Shown here: positions 52,429-61,898 of the stretch, piece by piece
Layout: each line of letters starts with the position of its first letter
How positions within the stretch are numbered: the first letter of the stretch is position 1
From: JBALVT01 sp036960305
Lineage (GTDB): Bacteria; Pseudomonadota; Gammaproteobacteria; Pseudomonadales; Halieaceae
Assembly (NCBI GenBank): GCA_036960305.1
Contig: JBALWA010000015.1
Coordinates: 17,811 to 81,810 of the forward strand
Direction of reading: 5' to 3'
Length of the DNA: 64,000 nt
The notes under the pieces: generated by a model
Databases searched by the model: none
What the model was told of the DNA's origin: nothing
Seen by the model: only the letters and a program-made list of their open reading frames with translations
Program-made: the position numbers and the translations under genes

Positions 52429-55005
52429 ATGAGAATGGATAAACTGACCAATCAATTGCAGTCGGCTCTGGCCGATGCCCAGTCATTGGCTCTGGGTCGT
52501 GATCACAACTATATAGAACCCGTACACCTGTTGTTGGCTTTGCTGGAGCAGAGCGGTGGGGCCAGTCGACCGCTGTTACAAAAGGCGGGTGCGGACCTTG
52601 CTGGCTTGAGCTCAAAAACGCAGGCGGCCGTCGAGGCTTTACCAAAAGTCAGTGGCGCAGGGGGCGATGTGCAACTGTCGCAAGACCTGGGTCGGGTGCT
52701 GAATATCACGGACAAGCTGGCGCAAAAAAATGGTGATGCCTACATCTCGAGTGAGCTCGTGTTGCTGGCAATGCTTGAGAGCAAAGGTGCCGCGGGAGAG
52801 TTGCTCAAAGGCAGTGGCATGACTACGGCTGCGCTCAATGGCGCGATTGGTGAAGTGCGCGGTGGGGAGGCAGTGAATAACCCTGAAGCCGAGGAGTCCC
52901 GGCAGGCGCTGGATAAATACACCATCGACCTGACAGAGCAGGCGGAGCAGGGCAAGCTGGATCCGGTGATTGGGCGAGATGATGAAATACGCCGAACCAT
53001 TCAGGTTTTGCAACGCAGGACTAAGAATAACCCGGTGCTTATTGGTGAGCCCGGCGTGGGTAAGACAGCAATCATCGAAGGGCTGGCGCAACGAATCATT
53101 AATGGCGAGGTCCCGGAGGGACTGCGTGGCAAGCGTGTGTTATCCCTGGACCTGGGCTCGCTGTTGGCGGGTGCCAAATTTCGTGGCGAGTTCGAGGAGC
53201 GACTGAAAGCCGTACTGAACGAAATTTCCAAGCAGGAGGGGCGCGTCATTATCTTTATTGATGAGCTCCATACCATGGTCGGTGCGGGCAAGGCCGAAGG
53301 CTCAATGGATGCGGGCAATATGCTCAAACCCGCGCTGGCGCGTGGCGAATTGCATTGCGTCGGTGCCACCACCCTGAACGAATACCGGCAGTACGTGGAG
53401 AAGGATGCGGCGCTGGAGCGTCGCTTCCAAAAAGTGTTGGTTGAAGAACCCAATGAAGAGGACACCATCGCCATTCTTCGTGGCTTGAAAGAGCGTTATG
53501 AGGTTCACCATGGGGTGGATATTACCGATAGCGCAATCATAGCGGCGGCCAAACTGTCGCAGCGTTACATCACCGATAGGCAGTTGCCGGACAAGGCGAT
53601 CGATTTGGTCGATGAGGCGGCAAGCCGTATCCGTATGGAGATAGATTCCAAGCCGGAAGCCCTGGATAAACTCGAACGCCGGTTAATACAGCTTAAAATC
53701 GAGCGCGAGGCGGTGAAAAAGGATACCGACCCTGCTGCGCTAAAGCAGTTGGATATTCTCGGTGGCGAGATTGACAAGGTCGAGCGCGAGTTTTCCGATC
53801 TGGAAGAGATCTGGAAAGCGGAGAAGGCCTCGGTACAAGGCGCGGCTCATATCAAAAGCGAGATTGAGCAGGTGAAGCTGGAACTGGAATCGGCGAGTCG
53901 TGCGGGTGATTTGACCCGTATGTCTGAATTGCAATATGGCCGTATGCCCGAACTTGAAAAACAGTTGGCCGAAGCGGACGAGGCTGAAACGGTAGAGCAC
54001 ACACTACTGCGCAACAAAGTGACAGATGAGGAGGTTGCCGAGGTCGTTTCCCGCTGGACGGGCATTCCCGTATCCAAAATGCTGGAGGGAGACCGCGAGA
54101 AGTTGCTGCGCATGGAGGAGTCCCTGCACGCAAGGGTCGTGGGTCAGGAAGAGGCGGTGACCGCTGTCTCCAATGCGGTGCGCAGATCCAGGGCCGGGCT
54201 GTCTGACCCCAATCGGCCAAACGGCTCGTTCTTGTTTCTCGGCCCAACGGGCGTCGGTAAAACAGAGCTGTGTAAGGCGCTGGCGGACTTTCTTTACGAC
54301 AGTGACCAGGCGATGGTCAGGGTGGACATGTCCGAGTTTATGGAAAAGCACTCGGTGGCTCGATTAATTGGCGCCCCCCCCGGCTACGTGGGTTATGAAG
54401 AGGGTGGATACCTGACCGAAGCGGTTCGTCGAAGACCTTACTCCCTGCTGTTACTGGACGAGGTAGAGAAAGCCCATCCGGATGTTTTCAACATTTTACT
54501 GCAGGTGTTGGAGGATGGTCGCCTGACCGATGGCCAGGGGCGTACGGTTGATTTTCGCAACACGGTGATTGTGATGACCTCAAATCTGGGCTCAGACCTG
54601 ATACAGGAAATGGCGGGCGAGGAGAACTACGACAGAATGAAGGCGGCCGTCATGGGTGTGGTCGGAACGCACTTCCGTCCGGAGTTTATTAACCGGGTCG
54701 ATGAATCAGTCGTTTTCCATCCACTGGACAAGGGGCAAATTCGTGGTATTGCGGATATTCAGCTCGAATTGCTGAAGTTGAGATTGAAGGAGCGAGAGCT
54801 GGGTCTGGACATTAGCGATGCGTTCATGGATAAACTAGTGTCGGCGGGATTTGATCCGGTGTATGGCGCCAGGCCCTTGAAGCGTGCGATCCAGCAGCAA
54901 TTGGAGAACCCGCTCGCGCAGGGCTTGTTGGCGGGCGAGTTCGAAGTAGGGAAACCAATTGTTGTCGATCTGGTGGAGGGTAATGCCAGTTTCAGCCAAC
55001 CCTGA
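52429..55005 (+). CDS. clpB: Disaggregase chaperone ClpB
   Basis: Hsp100 unfoldase of 858 aa that, with DnaK, rescues aggregated protein. N-terminal Clp_N repeats, AAA+ domain 1 with Walker A GEPGVGKT (206-213), a coiled-coil middle domain (about 400-530) that distinguishes ClpB from ClpA/ClpC, and AAA+ domain 2 with GPTGVGKT (605-612) and GYVGYEEGGYLTEAVRR pore region. ATG 52429 has AAGGAG 12 bases upstream. Driven by a heat-shock promoter and closed by a terminator at 55010. Confidence 0.98.
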   Translation: MRMDKLTNQLQSALADAQSLALGRDHNYIEPVHLLLALLEQSGGASRPLLQKAGADLAGLSSKTQAAVEALPKVSGAGGDVQLSQDLGRVLNITDKLAQKNGDAYISSELVLLAMLESKGAAGELLKGSGMTTAALNGAIGEVRGGEAVNNPEAEESRQALDKYTIDLTEQAEQGKLDPVIGRDDEIRRTIQVLQRRTKNNPVLIGEPGVGKTAIIEGLAQRIINGEVPEGLRGKRVLSLDLGSLLAGAKFRGEFEERLKAVLNEISKQEGRVIIFIDELHTMVGAGKAEGSMDAGNMLKPALARGELHCVGATTLNEYRQYVEKDAALERRFQKVLVEEPNEEDTIAILRGLKERYEVHHGVDITDSAIIAAAKLSQRYITDRQLPDKAIDLVDEAASRIRMEIDSKPEALDKLERRLIQLKIEREAVKKDTDPAALKQLDILGGEIDKVEREFSDLEEIWKAEKASVQGAAHIKSEIEQVKLELESASRAGDLTRMSELQYGRMPELEKQLAEADEAETVEHTLLRNKVTDEEVAEVVSRWTGIPVSKMLEGDREKLLRMEESLHARVVGQEEAVTAVSNAVRRSRAGLSDPNRPNGSFLFLGPTGVGKTELCKALADFLYDSDQAMVRVDMSEFMEKHSVARLIGAPPGYVGYEEGGYLTEAVRRRPYSLLLLDEVEKAHPDVFNILLQVLEDGRLTDGQGRTVDFRNTVIVMTSNLGSDLIQEMAGEENYDRMKAAVMGVVGTHFRPEFINRVDESVVFHPLDKGQIRGIADIQLELLKLRLKERELGLDISDAFMDKLVSAGFDPVYGARPLKRAIQQQLENPLAQGLLAGEFEVGKPIVVDLVEGNASFSQP

Positions 55006-55009
55006 ATGA

Positions 55010-55038
55010 AAAAAGCCCCATAATTTGGGGCTTTTTTT
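55010..55038 (+). terminator. Intrinsic terminator after clpB
   Basis: Stem AGCCCCA/TGGGGCT with a TAATT loop and seven T; A-tract on the other side makes it potentially bidirectional, also ending the opposite DUF4124 gene. Confidence 0.92.
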
Positions 55039-55060
55039 ATCTGATGTGTGTCGAGCCGAA

Positions 55061-55519
55061 CTACTCGCAGTGTACAGCGATCATGTCCTTGGCTTTGGCT
55101 TTCTCGGCATCTTTTTCCTCTTGCGACAGGTAGCGGTATTCACCCTCCTCATCGCGCAGTCGAATTCGCGCAGCAGATTCCAATGTGTTCAGGTTATCGT
55201 GCGCTCGCTGGCAGAATTCAGGGTTCTTCTTGATGCCTTCAGCGGGTTTGCTGTCAGAGGTAGTAAATTCATTACCGGGCGCTGATTCCGTATCGGCTGG
55301 CACTGCGCCTTCCTCGGCGGCGACCTTTCTTACCATGCTGGAACCGGTCGAAACCACTTCGTAGTCCATCCCCTGAGGTGGTGGGCGGTCGCTGTGTACC
55401 GGGTTGCCACGGTCATCGTGCCATCGATAATAGGTATTACCCGCGAGTACCGGCAAACTGATGGCGCCCAATAGTGCGGCCAAGACCACATATGAGCCCA
55501 GGTGTTTCATCCCCTTCAC
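55061..55519 (-). CDS. Exported DUF4124-domain protein
   Basis: A 152-aa protein. Signal peptide (residues 1-26, cleavage near VLAG|NT), then a DUF4124 domain with the hallmark YYRWHDDRGNPVHSDRPPP. The C-terminal part is a charged helix with two Cys (EFCQRAHD and VHCE). GTG at 55519 has AGGAG at 8 bases; ATG 55510 is the alternative. Function of the family is unknown; it often sits near envelope genes. Confidence 0.85.
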   Translation of the reverse strand: MKGMKHLGSYVVLAALLGAISLPVLAGNTYYRWHDDRGNPVHSDRPPPQGMDYEVVSTGSSMVRKVAAEEGAVPADTESAPGNEFTTSDSKPAEGIKKNPEFCQRAHDNLNTLESAARIRLRDEEGEYRYLSQEEKDAEKAKAKDMIAVHCE

Positions 55520-56060
55520 TGCGCTGTCTCCTGACTGTTATTTTGTCCGTAGACTCAAAAGTAACCTAATTTTGTATTCATAGGCAACAACTGAGGATTG
55601 AATAGTACATATTACTGATTGAACCCGTTGGATGGCTTCCTGCGCCCGTGATGGTTGACTTCTGAGCATTTACTGGCAACAATGCGCTCGTCTTGCAAGT
55701 GGCAACAAGCACGTCGAGTACCCTCGGCCTCTGGTTCACTGTTCCGATACGATTATTCGTGACAGCTGCTCGTAAGTCCCATATTCAATCCAGGTCGCAT
55801 TGGCCAGATTGAGGGCCAGACACTGCGCTATCCCGCAGGGCGACCGATACACGAGTTTTCTGTGATCGAAATTCCCTTCCGGAGCGTCTCTGACGGCACC
55901 TGGAAAGGTGGGGTTTTGACAGTGTATCTAGCCTTAAAGGGGGTGGCGTAGCCTATCGAAAGCCTGTTCAGGCATTTGTTTTGCAGCGTCTACACACTTT
56001 TATTTGGAATGCTTCGGCGAGGGATACGCGCCGGGCGTTTTTAATATCGGGAGATGTTAC
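55520..56060. other. 541-base gap upstream of ilvI
   Basis: No convincing gene. On the minus strand a frame of 63 codons is open from 55927 to 55736 but has no ATG or ribosome site; it could be a gene remnant or chance. TTGACA at 55916-55921 is a candidate -35 without a good -10. A short hairpin ACGC/GCGT with five T lies at 56026-56042, 18 bases before the ilvI start; no leader peptide with Leu/Val/Ile codons is seen. Confidence 0.5.
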
Positions 56061-57806
56061 GTGGAGATGTTATCCGGCGGCGAGATGGTTGCTCGCGCTT
56101 TAGAAGACGAGGGAGTTGAATTCATTTTCGGCTACCCAGGTGGAACAGTACTGCATATATACGATGCCTTGTTCAAGGATTGTAAGGTGCCTCATGTACT
56201 GGTTCGGCACGAGCAGGCGGCCACGCATGCAGCCGATGGTTATACCCGAGCGACCGGTAAGACCGGGGTTGTGCTCGTGACCTCTGGCCCCGGTGCGACT
56301 AACGCGATAACCGGTATAGCTACGGCGTACATGGACTCCATTCCCATGGTGGTTTTTTCAGGTCAGGTGCAGAGTCACCTGATCGGCGAGGACGCTTTCC
56401 AGGAAACCGATATGATCGGTATTTCCAGGCCCATCGTTAAACACAGCTTTATGGTCAGGCATGCCAGTGAGATTCCGGCAACTATCAAGAAGGCCTTCCA
56501 TATTGCCGGCAGTGGTCGTCCCGGCCCTGTGGTCATTGATATTCCGAAAGATATCACGCGTCCGGATGAGAAATTTGAGTACCACTACCCAGATTCAGTA
56601 AAACTGCGTTCCTATTCTCCTGCCCAGCGTGGACACACAGGTCAGATAAAGAAAGCGGCCAAGTTATTGTTAAGCGCGAAGCGGCCGATGATTTATAGCG
56701 GCGGGGGCGTCATTCTGGGTGAAGCCTGCGACGAGCTTGTCGGGTTGGCCAAACATCTGAATTATCCAGTGACCAACACTTTGATGGGGCTGGGTGCCTA
56801 TCCTGCGACCGACAGGCAGTTTGTTGGCATGCTGGGCATGCACGGTTTTTATGAAGCCAACATGGCGATGCACAACAGCGATGTCATTTTGGCTGTTGGC
56901 GCTCGGTTTGATGATCGGGTGACGAATACCGTGGACAAGTTTTGCCCGGGCGCAAAAGTGATTCACATCGATATCGATCCTACGTCCATATCTAAAACTG
57001 TAGCAGCAGACATCCCTATCGTGGGTCCGGTAAAGCCGGTGCTGTCAGAGTTGATGACACAGGTTCGACTGTTACAGGAAAAAGATGCTGCGCTGCCGGA
57101 ATCAGGTGCGATTGATCGCTGGTGGCAACAGATTGACGATTGGCGCGGTAGCCACGGTCTGTGGACGGGGCGTCGGTACGGCGAGAGTGACAGCATCATG
57201 CCGCAGCAGGTAATCGAAAGCCTGTACCGCGTAACGGGTGGGGATGCTTATGTCACCTCCGATGTTGGGCAGCACCAGATGTTTGCGGCCCAGTACTATA
57301 AATTTGACAAACCAAGGCGTTGGATAAACTCCGGTGGTCTGGGCACGATGGGCTTCGGCCTGCCTGCGGCCATGGGCGTAAAGCTGGCCTTTCCCGATAT
57401 GGACGTCGCCTGCGTCACAGGTGAGGGCAGTATCCAGATGAATATCCAGGAGCTCTCCACCTGCAAACAATACAATACGCCCGTGAAGATTATTAACCTG
57501 CGTAACAATTACCTCGGCATGGTGAAGCAGTGGCAGGATATGCAGTATGAAGGGCGTTACGCCATGAGTACTTACGAGGATTCGCTGCCAGATTTCGTCA
57601 AGCTGGCAGAGGCCTATGGTCACGTCGGAATGCAGATCGACAAGTTGTCAGATCTGGATGCCCGGATGGAGGAGGCCTTCGCGATGAAGGATAAATTGGT
57701 ATTCCTGGATATCCATATCGACCCGATGGAGCATGTGTACCCTATGCATATCGCCCCGGATGGATCGATGAAAGATATGTGGTTGAGCAAGAACGAGAGG
57801 ACCTGA
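56061..57806 (+). CDS. ilvI: Acetolactate synthase, large subunit
   Basis: First common enzyme of Ile/Val/Leu synthesis (581 aa). Start GTG 56061 gives MEMLSGGEMV, which matches the E. coli IlvI N-terminus, and has GGGAG 7 bases upstream; the upstream extension to 56004 is less likely. Motifs: FGYPGGTVLHIYDAL, the catalytic Glu region VRHEQAATHAADGYTRATGK, FAD-binding segment, and TPP motif VTGEGSIQMN. Followed by ilvH after 1 base, the catalytic and regulatory subunits of one enzyme. Confidence 0.96.
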   Translation: MEMLSGGEMVARALEDEGVEFIFGYPGGTVLHIYDALFKDCKVPHVLVRHEQAATHAADGYTRATGKTGVVLVTSGPGATNAITGIATAYMDSIPMVVFSGQVQSHLIGEDAFQETDMIGISRPIVKHSFMVRHASEIPATIKKAFHIAGSGRPGPVVIDIPKDITRPDEKFEYHYPDSVKLRSYSPAQRGHTGQIKKAAKLLLSAKRPMIYSGGGVILGEACDELVGLAKHLNYPVTNTLMGLGAYPATDRQFVGMLGMHGFYEANMAMHNSDVILAVGARFDDRVTNTVDKFCPGAKVIHIDIDPTSISKTVAADIPIVGPVKPVLSELMTQVRLLQEKDAALPESGAIDRWWQQIDDWRGSHGLWTGRRYGESDSIMPQQVIESLYRVTGGDAYVTSDVGQHQMFAAQYYKFDKPRRWINSGGLGTMGFGLPAAMGVKLAFPDMDVACVTGEGSIQMNIQELSTCKQYNTPVKIINLRNNYLGMVKQWQDMQYEGRYAMSTYEDSLPDFVKLAEAYGHVGMQIDKLSDLDARMEEAFAMKDKLVFLDIHIDPMEHVYPMHIAPDGSMKDMWLSKNERT

Positions 57807-57807
57807 C

Positions 57808-58299
57808 ATGCGACGGATTATATCTATATTGATGGAGAATGAACCCGGTGCACTGTCTCGTGTTGTCGGCCTGTTTGCCCAGCGTGGCTATAACATCGAG
57901 ACACTGAATGTAGCGCCGACGGAAGACCCTAGCCTGTCTCGCCTCACGTGCACGACGGTAGGTGATGACAGGAAAATTGAGCAAATCACCAAGCAACTGA
58001 ATAAGCTGATTGATACGGTTAAGGTCGTCGACCTCTCTGAGGGGACGCATATTGAGCGTGATCTTATGCTAATCAAGGTGCGTGCCCAGGGTGCCCAGCG
58101 TGATGAAGTTAAACGTACGACGGATATCTTCCGTGGCCAGATTGTTGATGTGGGCCCTAACGTTTATACCATTCAGTTGACTGGTACCTCTGACAAGCTG
58201 GATTCTTTTGTTGCTGCGGTGGGTGAGGCTGAGATTCTTGAAGTTGTGAGGTCGGGTGTTGCGGGTATTTCTCGGGGTGAGAAGGTTTTGAGCCTCTGA
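57808..58299 (+). CDS. ilvH: Acetolactate synthase, small regulatory subunit
   Basis: A 163-aa ACT-domain subunit that binds valine and feeds back on IlvI. Typical MRRIISILMENEPGALSRV start, GYNIETLNVAPTEDPSLSR loop, and the C-terminal domain VKRTTDIFRGQIVDVGP. Paired with ilvI one base upstream. Confidence 0.97.
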   Translation: MRRIISILMENEPGALSRVVGLFAQRGYNIETLNVAPTEDPSLSRLTCTTVGDDRKIEQITKQLNKLIDTVKVVDLSEGTHIERDLMLIKVRAQGAQRDEVKRTTDIFRGQIVDVGPNVYTIQLTGTSDKLDSFVAAVGEAEILEVVRSGVAGISRGEKVLSL

Positions 58300-58330
58300 G
58301 TTTGAGTGGTTTAGTTGGTGCACTGTCGAC

Positions 58331-58412
58331 GCAAAGCGATGGGAATATCACTGACTTCGCTACGACCTGCGGTCGTTTTATGCGGGCGTCAGTGATATTC
58401 CCATCGCTTTGC
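58331..58412. repeat. Perfect 25-bp inverted repeat with nested hairpin
   Basis: Arms at 58331-58355 and 58388-58412 are exact reverse complements. The 32-base loop contains a smaller inverted repeat ACGACC/GGTCGT. Lies between convergent ilvH and ilvC. No poly-T tract follows, so it is not a standard terminator; a REP-like element, a miniature transposon-derived palindrome or a mRNA-stabilising hairpin are possible. No second copy is visible in the window. Confidence 0.9.
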
Positions 58413-58451
58413 TCGGGTTTGCAGTGTAACTAGAACTAGCAGCTGATATTG

Positions 58452-58477
58452 GAAATGGCCCCTGGGACGGGGCCATT
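58452..58477 (-). terminator. Probable ilvC terminator
   Basis: Nine-base stem AATGGCCCC/GGGGCCATT with a six-base loop just beyond the ilvC stop. The T tract is short, so efficiency is uncertain. Confidence 0.55.
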
Positions 58478-58491
58478 GAATCCGACAGTCT

Positions 58492-59964
58492 TTACACTAT
58501 TCGCTTCATGGCTGTCATGTAGCCGCGCAGGCGTTTTCCTACGGTTTCTACGGGGTGGATGCGTATTGCTTCGTTTACCGCTATCAACTCCTGGTTGTTT
58601 ACCCCGTTGTCGCCGCCTATCCCCTTGCCGATCACGTCGGTTTCCATGCCTTTCATGAAGTCTTCCAACAGCGGGCGGCAGGCGTGATCAAACAGGTAGC
58701 AGCCGTACTCAGCTGTGTCGGAGATCACCACGTTCATTTCGTACAGCTTCTTGCGTGCGATGGTGTTGGCGATCAGCGGCGTTTCATGCAGTGACTCGTA
58801 GTAGGCTGACTCTTCGATGATGCCGGCGGCGACCATGGTTTCGAATGCCAGTTCTACTCCGGCTTTCACCATGGCGACCATCAGAATGCCGTGTTCGTAG
58901 AACTCCTGCTCGCTGATTTCTGCATCGGTGTTGGCTGATTTCTCAAAGGCTGTTTCGCCGGTGGCTGCGCGCCAGGTCAGGAGATTGATGTCATCGTTGG
59001 CCCAGTCTTCCATCATGGTTTTGGAGAAGTGTCCGGTCATGATGTCATCCTGGTGCTTCTCATACAGGCTGCGCATGATGTCCTTGAGCTCAGTTGCCAG
59101 ATGGAAGGCGCGAATCTTGGCGGGGTTGGACAGGCGATCCATCATGTTGGTAATGCCGCCGTATTTGAGCCCTTCTGTAATTGTTTCCCAGCCGAACTGA
59201 ATCAGCTTCGATGCGTAGCTGGCGTCAATGCCTTTTTCGACCATCTTGTCGAAACACAGGATAGAACCGGTTTGCAGCATGCCGCAAAGAATGGTTTGTT
59301 CGCCCATCAGGTCAGACTTCACCTCGGCGACAAATGACGATTGCAGTACGCCGGCGCGGTGTCCACCGGTGCCCGCTGCGTAGGCCTTGGCGAGTTCCAG
59401 GCCATCACCATTGGGGTCATTTTCAGTGTGAACAGCGATCAGTGTCGGTACGCCGAAACCGCGCTTGTACTCTTCACGCACTTCGGTGCCAGGGCATTTG
59501 GGGGCGACCATGATGACTGTGAGGTCGTCGCGGATTTTCATACCTTCCTCGACAATGTTGAAGCCGTGTGAATAGGTCAGGCAGGCGTCCTGCTTCATCA
59601 GGGGCATGACCTGGTTCACTACGCTGGTGTGCTGTTTGTCAGGCGTCAGGTTAAGCACCAGGTCGGCCTGGGGTACCAGCTCTTCGTATGTGCCCACGGT
59701 GAATCCGTTCTCTGTGGCATTTTTCCAGGACTGCCGTTGCTCGGAGATGGCACTGTCACGCAGTGTATAGGACACGTCCAGACCACTGTCGCGCAGATTG
59801 AGTCCCTGGTTCAGGCCCTGGGCGCCACAACCGACGATGACAAGTTTTTTGCCGCGCAGTTTTTCAACGCCATCGGCAAATTCGGACTGGTCCATAAAGC
59901 GGCATTTGCCCAGTTGTTGCAGCTGCAGGCGCAGTGGCAGGGTATTAAAGTAGTTCTGGCCCAT
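58492..59964 (-). CDS. ilvC: Ketol-acid reductoisomerase (class II)
   Basis: NADPH-dependent second enzyme of branched-chain amino acid synthesis. 490 aa, the long class II form found in E. coli, with a duplicated C-terminal knotted domain. Visible: dinucleotide fold VIVGCGAQGLNQGLNLRDSG, APKCPGTEVREEYKRGFG and GILMVAMVKAGVELAFE metal site region. The ATG at 59964 has GGAG 8 bases upstream. Divergent from ilvY; its promoter must lie in the 129-base gap. Confidence 0.96.
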   Translation of the reverse strand: MGQNYFNTLPLRLQLQQLGKCRFMDQSEFADGVEKLRGKKLVIVGCGAQGLNQGLNLRDSGLDVSYTLRDSAISEQRQSWKNATENGFTVGTYEELVPQADLVLNLTPDKQHTSVVNQVMPLMKQDACLTYSHGFNIVEEGMKIRDDLTVIMVAPKCPGTEVREEYKRGFGVPTLIAVHTENDPNGDGLELAKAYAAGTGGHRAGVLQSSFVAEVKSDLMGEQTILCGMLQTGSILCFDKMVEKGIDASYASKLIQFGWETITEGLKYGGITNMMDRLSNPAKIRAFHLATELKDIMRSLYEKHQDDIMTGHFSKTMMEDWANDDINLLTWRAATGETAFEKSANTDAEISEQEFYEHGILMVAMVKAGVELAFETMVAAGIIEESAYYESLHETPLIANTIARKKLYEMNVVISDTAEYGCYLFDHACRPLLEDFMKGMETDVIGKGIGGDNGVNNQELIAVNEAIRIHPVETVGKRLRGYMTAMKRIV

Positions 59965-60061
59965 GACATATTCTCCGGTGGGTTTTGGATTGATTGTTTA
60001 GCTTGGCGTGCACCCTACGCGAATTCTTCTCTTGCGTAAAACGCTATAACAAGGATACTGT

Positions 60062-60078
60062 GTTGCGATTATTGCAAC
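60062..60078. promoter_or_regulatory. Candidate IlvY operator
   Basis: GTTGC, seven bases, GCAAC: a dyad of the LysR T-N11-A kind in the ilvC-ilvY intergenic region, resembling the TTGC/GCAA half-sites of the E. coli ilvYC operator. It would allow both autoregulation and acetohydroxy-acid-induced activation of ilvC. Confidence 0.5.
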
Positions 60079-60093
60079 TTCAGGAGAGGTAAC

Positions 60094-61029
60094 GTGGATA
60101 CCAAGGCATTGAGGGTGTTCTTGTCGGTTGCTGACACGCTTAACTATAGTCGCAGTAGTGAGTTGCTGCACATGAGTCTGTCGGCTGTGAGCCGCACAAT
60201 CCAGCGTATCGAAGAGGAGCTTGGGCAGCGTTTGCTGGAGCGTGATAACCGCAGTGTGCAGCTTACGATGGCGGGACGGGAGTTTCGTGAGTACGCACAG
60301 CGTACGGTAGAAGATTGGCAACAGCTGCGACACCGGCTGGGCAGTGAATCGCAGTTGATGGGTGAAATCAGTCTGTTTTGTTCTGTGACGGCCAGCTATC
60401 GTGTACTGGCACCTATTCTGGAGGCCTTCCGCAATGCCTATCCTGCCGTGGAGGTCATGGTGCACACCGGAGATCAGGCCGATGGGATTAACCGGGTGCT
60501 CTCGGGTCAGGATGATATTGCGGTCAGCGGTCGCCCGGCGCAGCTTTCGCCTCGCGTCGATTTCCTGGCCTTGCAGGACTCGCCGCTGCGATTCTGTGCG
60601 CCGTCCGGTGACTGCGCTGTCAGCCGACAGCTGCATGCGGAGGATACGAGCGCTTCGTTATTTGACTGGTCAACGGTGCCCTTTATCGTGCCAGAACGCG
60701 GCATTAGCAAGGACTTGTTGGATGACTGGTTTCTGCAGCAGGGAGTTCGGCCCTCTATTTACGCGCAGGTGGCGGGTCATGAGGCGATTGTTGCCATGGT
60801 GGGCCTTGGCCTGGGCGTGGGGGTGGCGCCCGAGTTGGTTGTCGAGGCGAGCGGCATGACTGACAAGATACGGTATATCCCGGTGGCCAGCGAACTGACT
60901 CCGCTAACAATTGGACTGTGTGGTTTGAAGAAGCGTCTGGAAAGTCCGCTGGTTAAGTCGCTGTGGGATGTGGCAGGGAAGACCTATCAGGGCGCAGCTG
61001 GTACTATAATCGAACCATTTAAAGGCTAG
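60094..61029 (+). CDS. ilvY: LysR-type regulator of ilvC
   Basis: A 311-aa LysR activator. N-terminal HTH (RVFLSVADTLNYSRSSELLHMSLSAVSRTIQRIEEELG, shown here in two 20-residue parts) and C-terminal periplasmic-binding-like effector domain. Identified as IlvY by its divergent position with ilvC and its LFCSVTASYRVL and GLGVGVAPELVVE regions. GTG start with AGGAGAGG upstream. In E. coli IlvY senses acetolactate or acetohydroxybutyrate. pssA follows 8 bases on. Confidence 0.88.
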   Translation: MDTKALRVFLSVADTLNYSRSSELLHMSLSAVSRTIQRIEEELGQRLLERDNRSVQLTMAGREFREYAQRTVEDWQQLRHRLGSESQLMGEISLFCSVTASYRVLAPILEAFRNAYPAVEVMVHTGDQADGINRVLSGQDDIAVSGRPAQLSPRVDFLALQDSPLRFCAPSGDCAVSRQLHAEDTSASLFDWSTVPFIVPERGISKDLLDDWFLQQGVRPSIYAQVAGHEAIVAMVGLGLGVGVAPELVVEASGMTDKIRYIPVASELTPLTIGLCGLKKRLESPLVKSLWDVAGKTYQGAAGTIIEPFKG

Positions 61030-61037
61030 ATACTCTT

Positions 61038-61898
61038 ATGAACGATCAAAATGATGCAGCCAAAGGCACTGACGAGCCGGCTGACCTGGATGTGGCAACG
61101 GTTGGGCCCGCGCTTGATCTGTTGGTTGATGAACATGAGGAAGAGGTATCTGAAAACGGCGAGACGGTGCGTCGGCAGGGTATATACCTACTGCCAAATC
61201 TGTTTACCACGGGTGGCCTGTTCGCCGGCTTTTACGCCATTATTGCCGGGCTGCGCGGTGACTTTGAGAGCGCCGCTATTGCCATTTTTGTGGCCATGGT
61301 CTTCGATGGACTGGATGGGCGGATCGCGCGTTTAACCAATACCTCCAGTAAGTTTGGCGCGGAATACGACAGTCTCGCCGATATGGTGTCTTTTGGCGTT
61401 GCCCCGGCACTGGTGATGTACAGCTGGGGGCTGGGTGAAATGGGTAAGTTTGGCTGGAGCGCCGCATTCATTTATGTCGCTTGTGCGGCCCTTCGTCTGG
61501 CCCGGTTTAATACCCAGATCGACACGGCTGACAAGAATTATTTCACTGGCTTGGCCAGTCCTGCGGCCGCGGCAATTCTGGCCAGCACCGTGTGGGTGTG
61601 TCACGCCCAGGGTTGGGAGGGGACGTCGCTGCCCTATGAATTGTCCGTGCTGGTCTCGCTGTTGACTGCAGTCACGGGTGTTTTAATGATGGCCAATTTT
61701 CCCTACTACAGTTTTAAGGGTATCGATTTTCGGGGTCGCGTGCCCTTCGTCGTGATCTTTCTGGTGGTACTGGTTTTTGGTCTGGTGACCGTTGATCCCC
61801 CCAGTATCCTATTGGCTACTTTTCTGGTTTACGCCGTTTCCGGCCCCGTGATGCAGGTGGTCAAACTGCGCAAAAAGACGGCCCCCGATAACGGCTGA
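61038..61898 (+). CDS. pssA: CDP-diacylglycerol-serine phosphatidyltransferase
   Basis: Makes phosphatidylserine, the precursor of phosphatidylethanolamine; 286 aa. The CDP-alcohol motif is complete: Asp90-Gly, Asp93-Gly, Ala97-Arg98, Gly107, Asp111 and Asp115. Six to eight hydrophobic helices, preceded by an acidic 45-residue cytoplasmic N-terminal extension (EHEEEVSENGETV). This is the membrane-embedded (Bacillus-like) class rather than the E. coli peripheral enzyme, as in Pseudomonas. Confidence 0.95.
   Translation: MNDQNDAAKGTDEPADLDVATVGPALDLLVDEHEEEVSENGETVRRQGIYLLPNLFTTGGLFAGFYAIIAGLRGDFESAAIAIFVAMVFDGLDGRIARLTNTSSKFGAEYDSLADMVSFGVAPALVMYSWGLGEMGKFGWSAAFIYVACAALRLARFNTQIDTADKNYFTGLASPAAAAILASTVWVCHAQGWEGTSLPYELSVLVSLLTAVTGVLMMANFPYYSFKGIDFRGRVPFVVIFLVVLVFGLVTVDPPSILLATFLVYAVSGPVMQVVKLRKKTAPDNG

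Noticed and set aside
58449..58658. 69-codon frame after the palindrome
   Set aside because: Runs over the end of ilvC on the opposite strand with no start signals.
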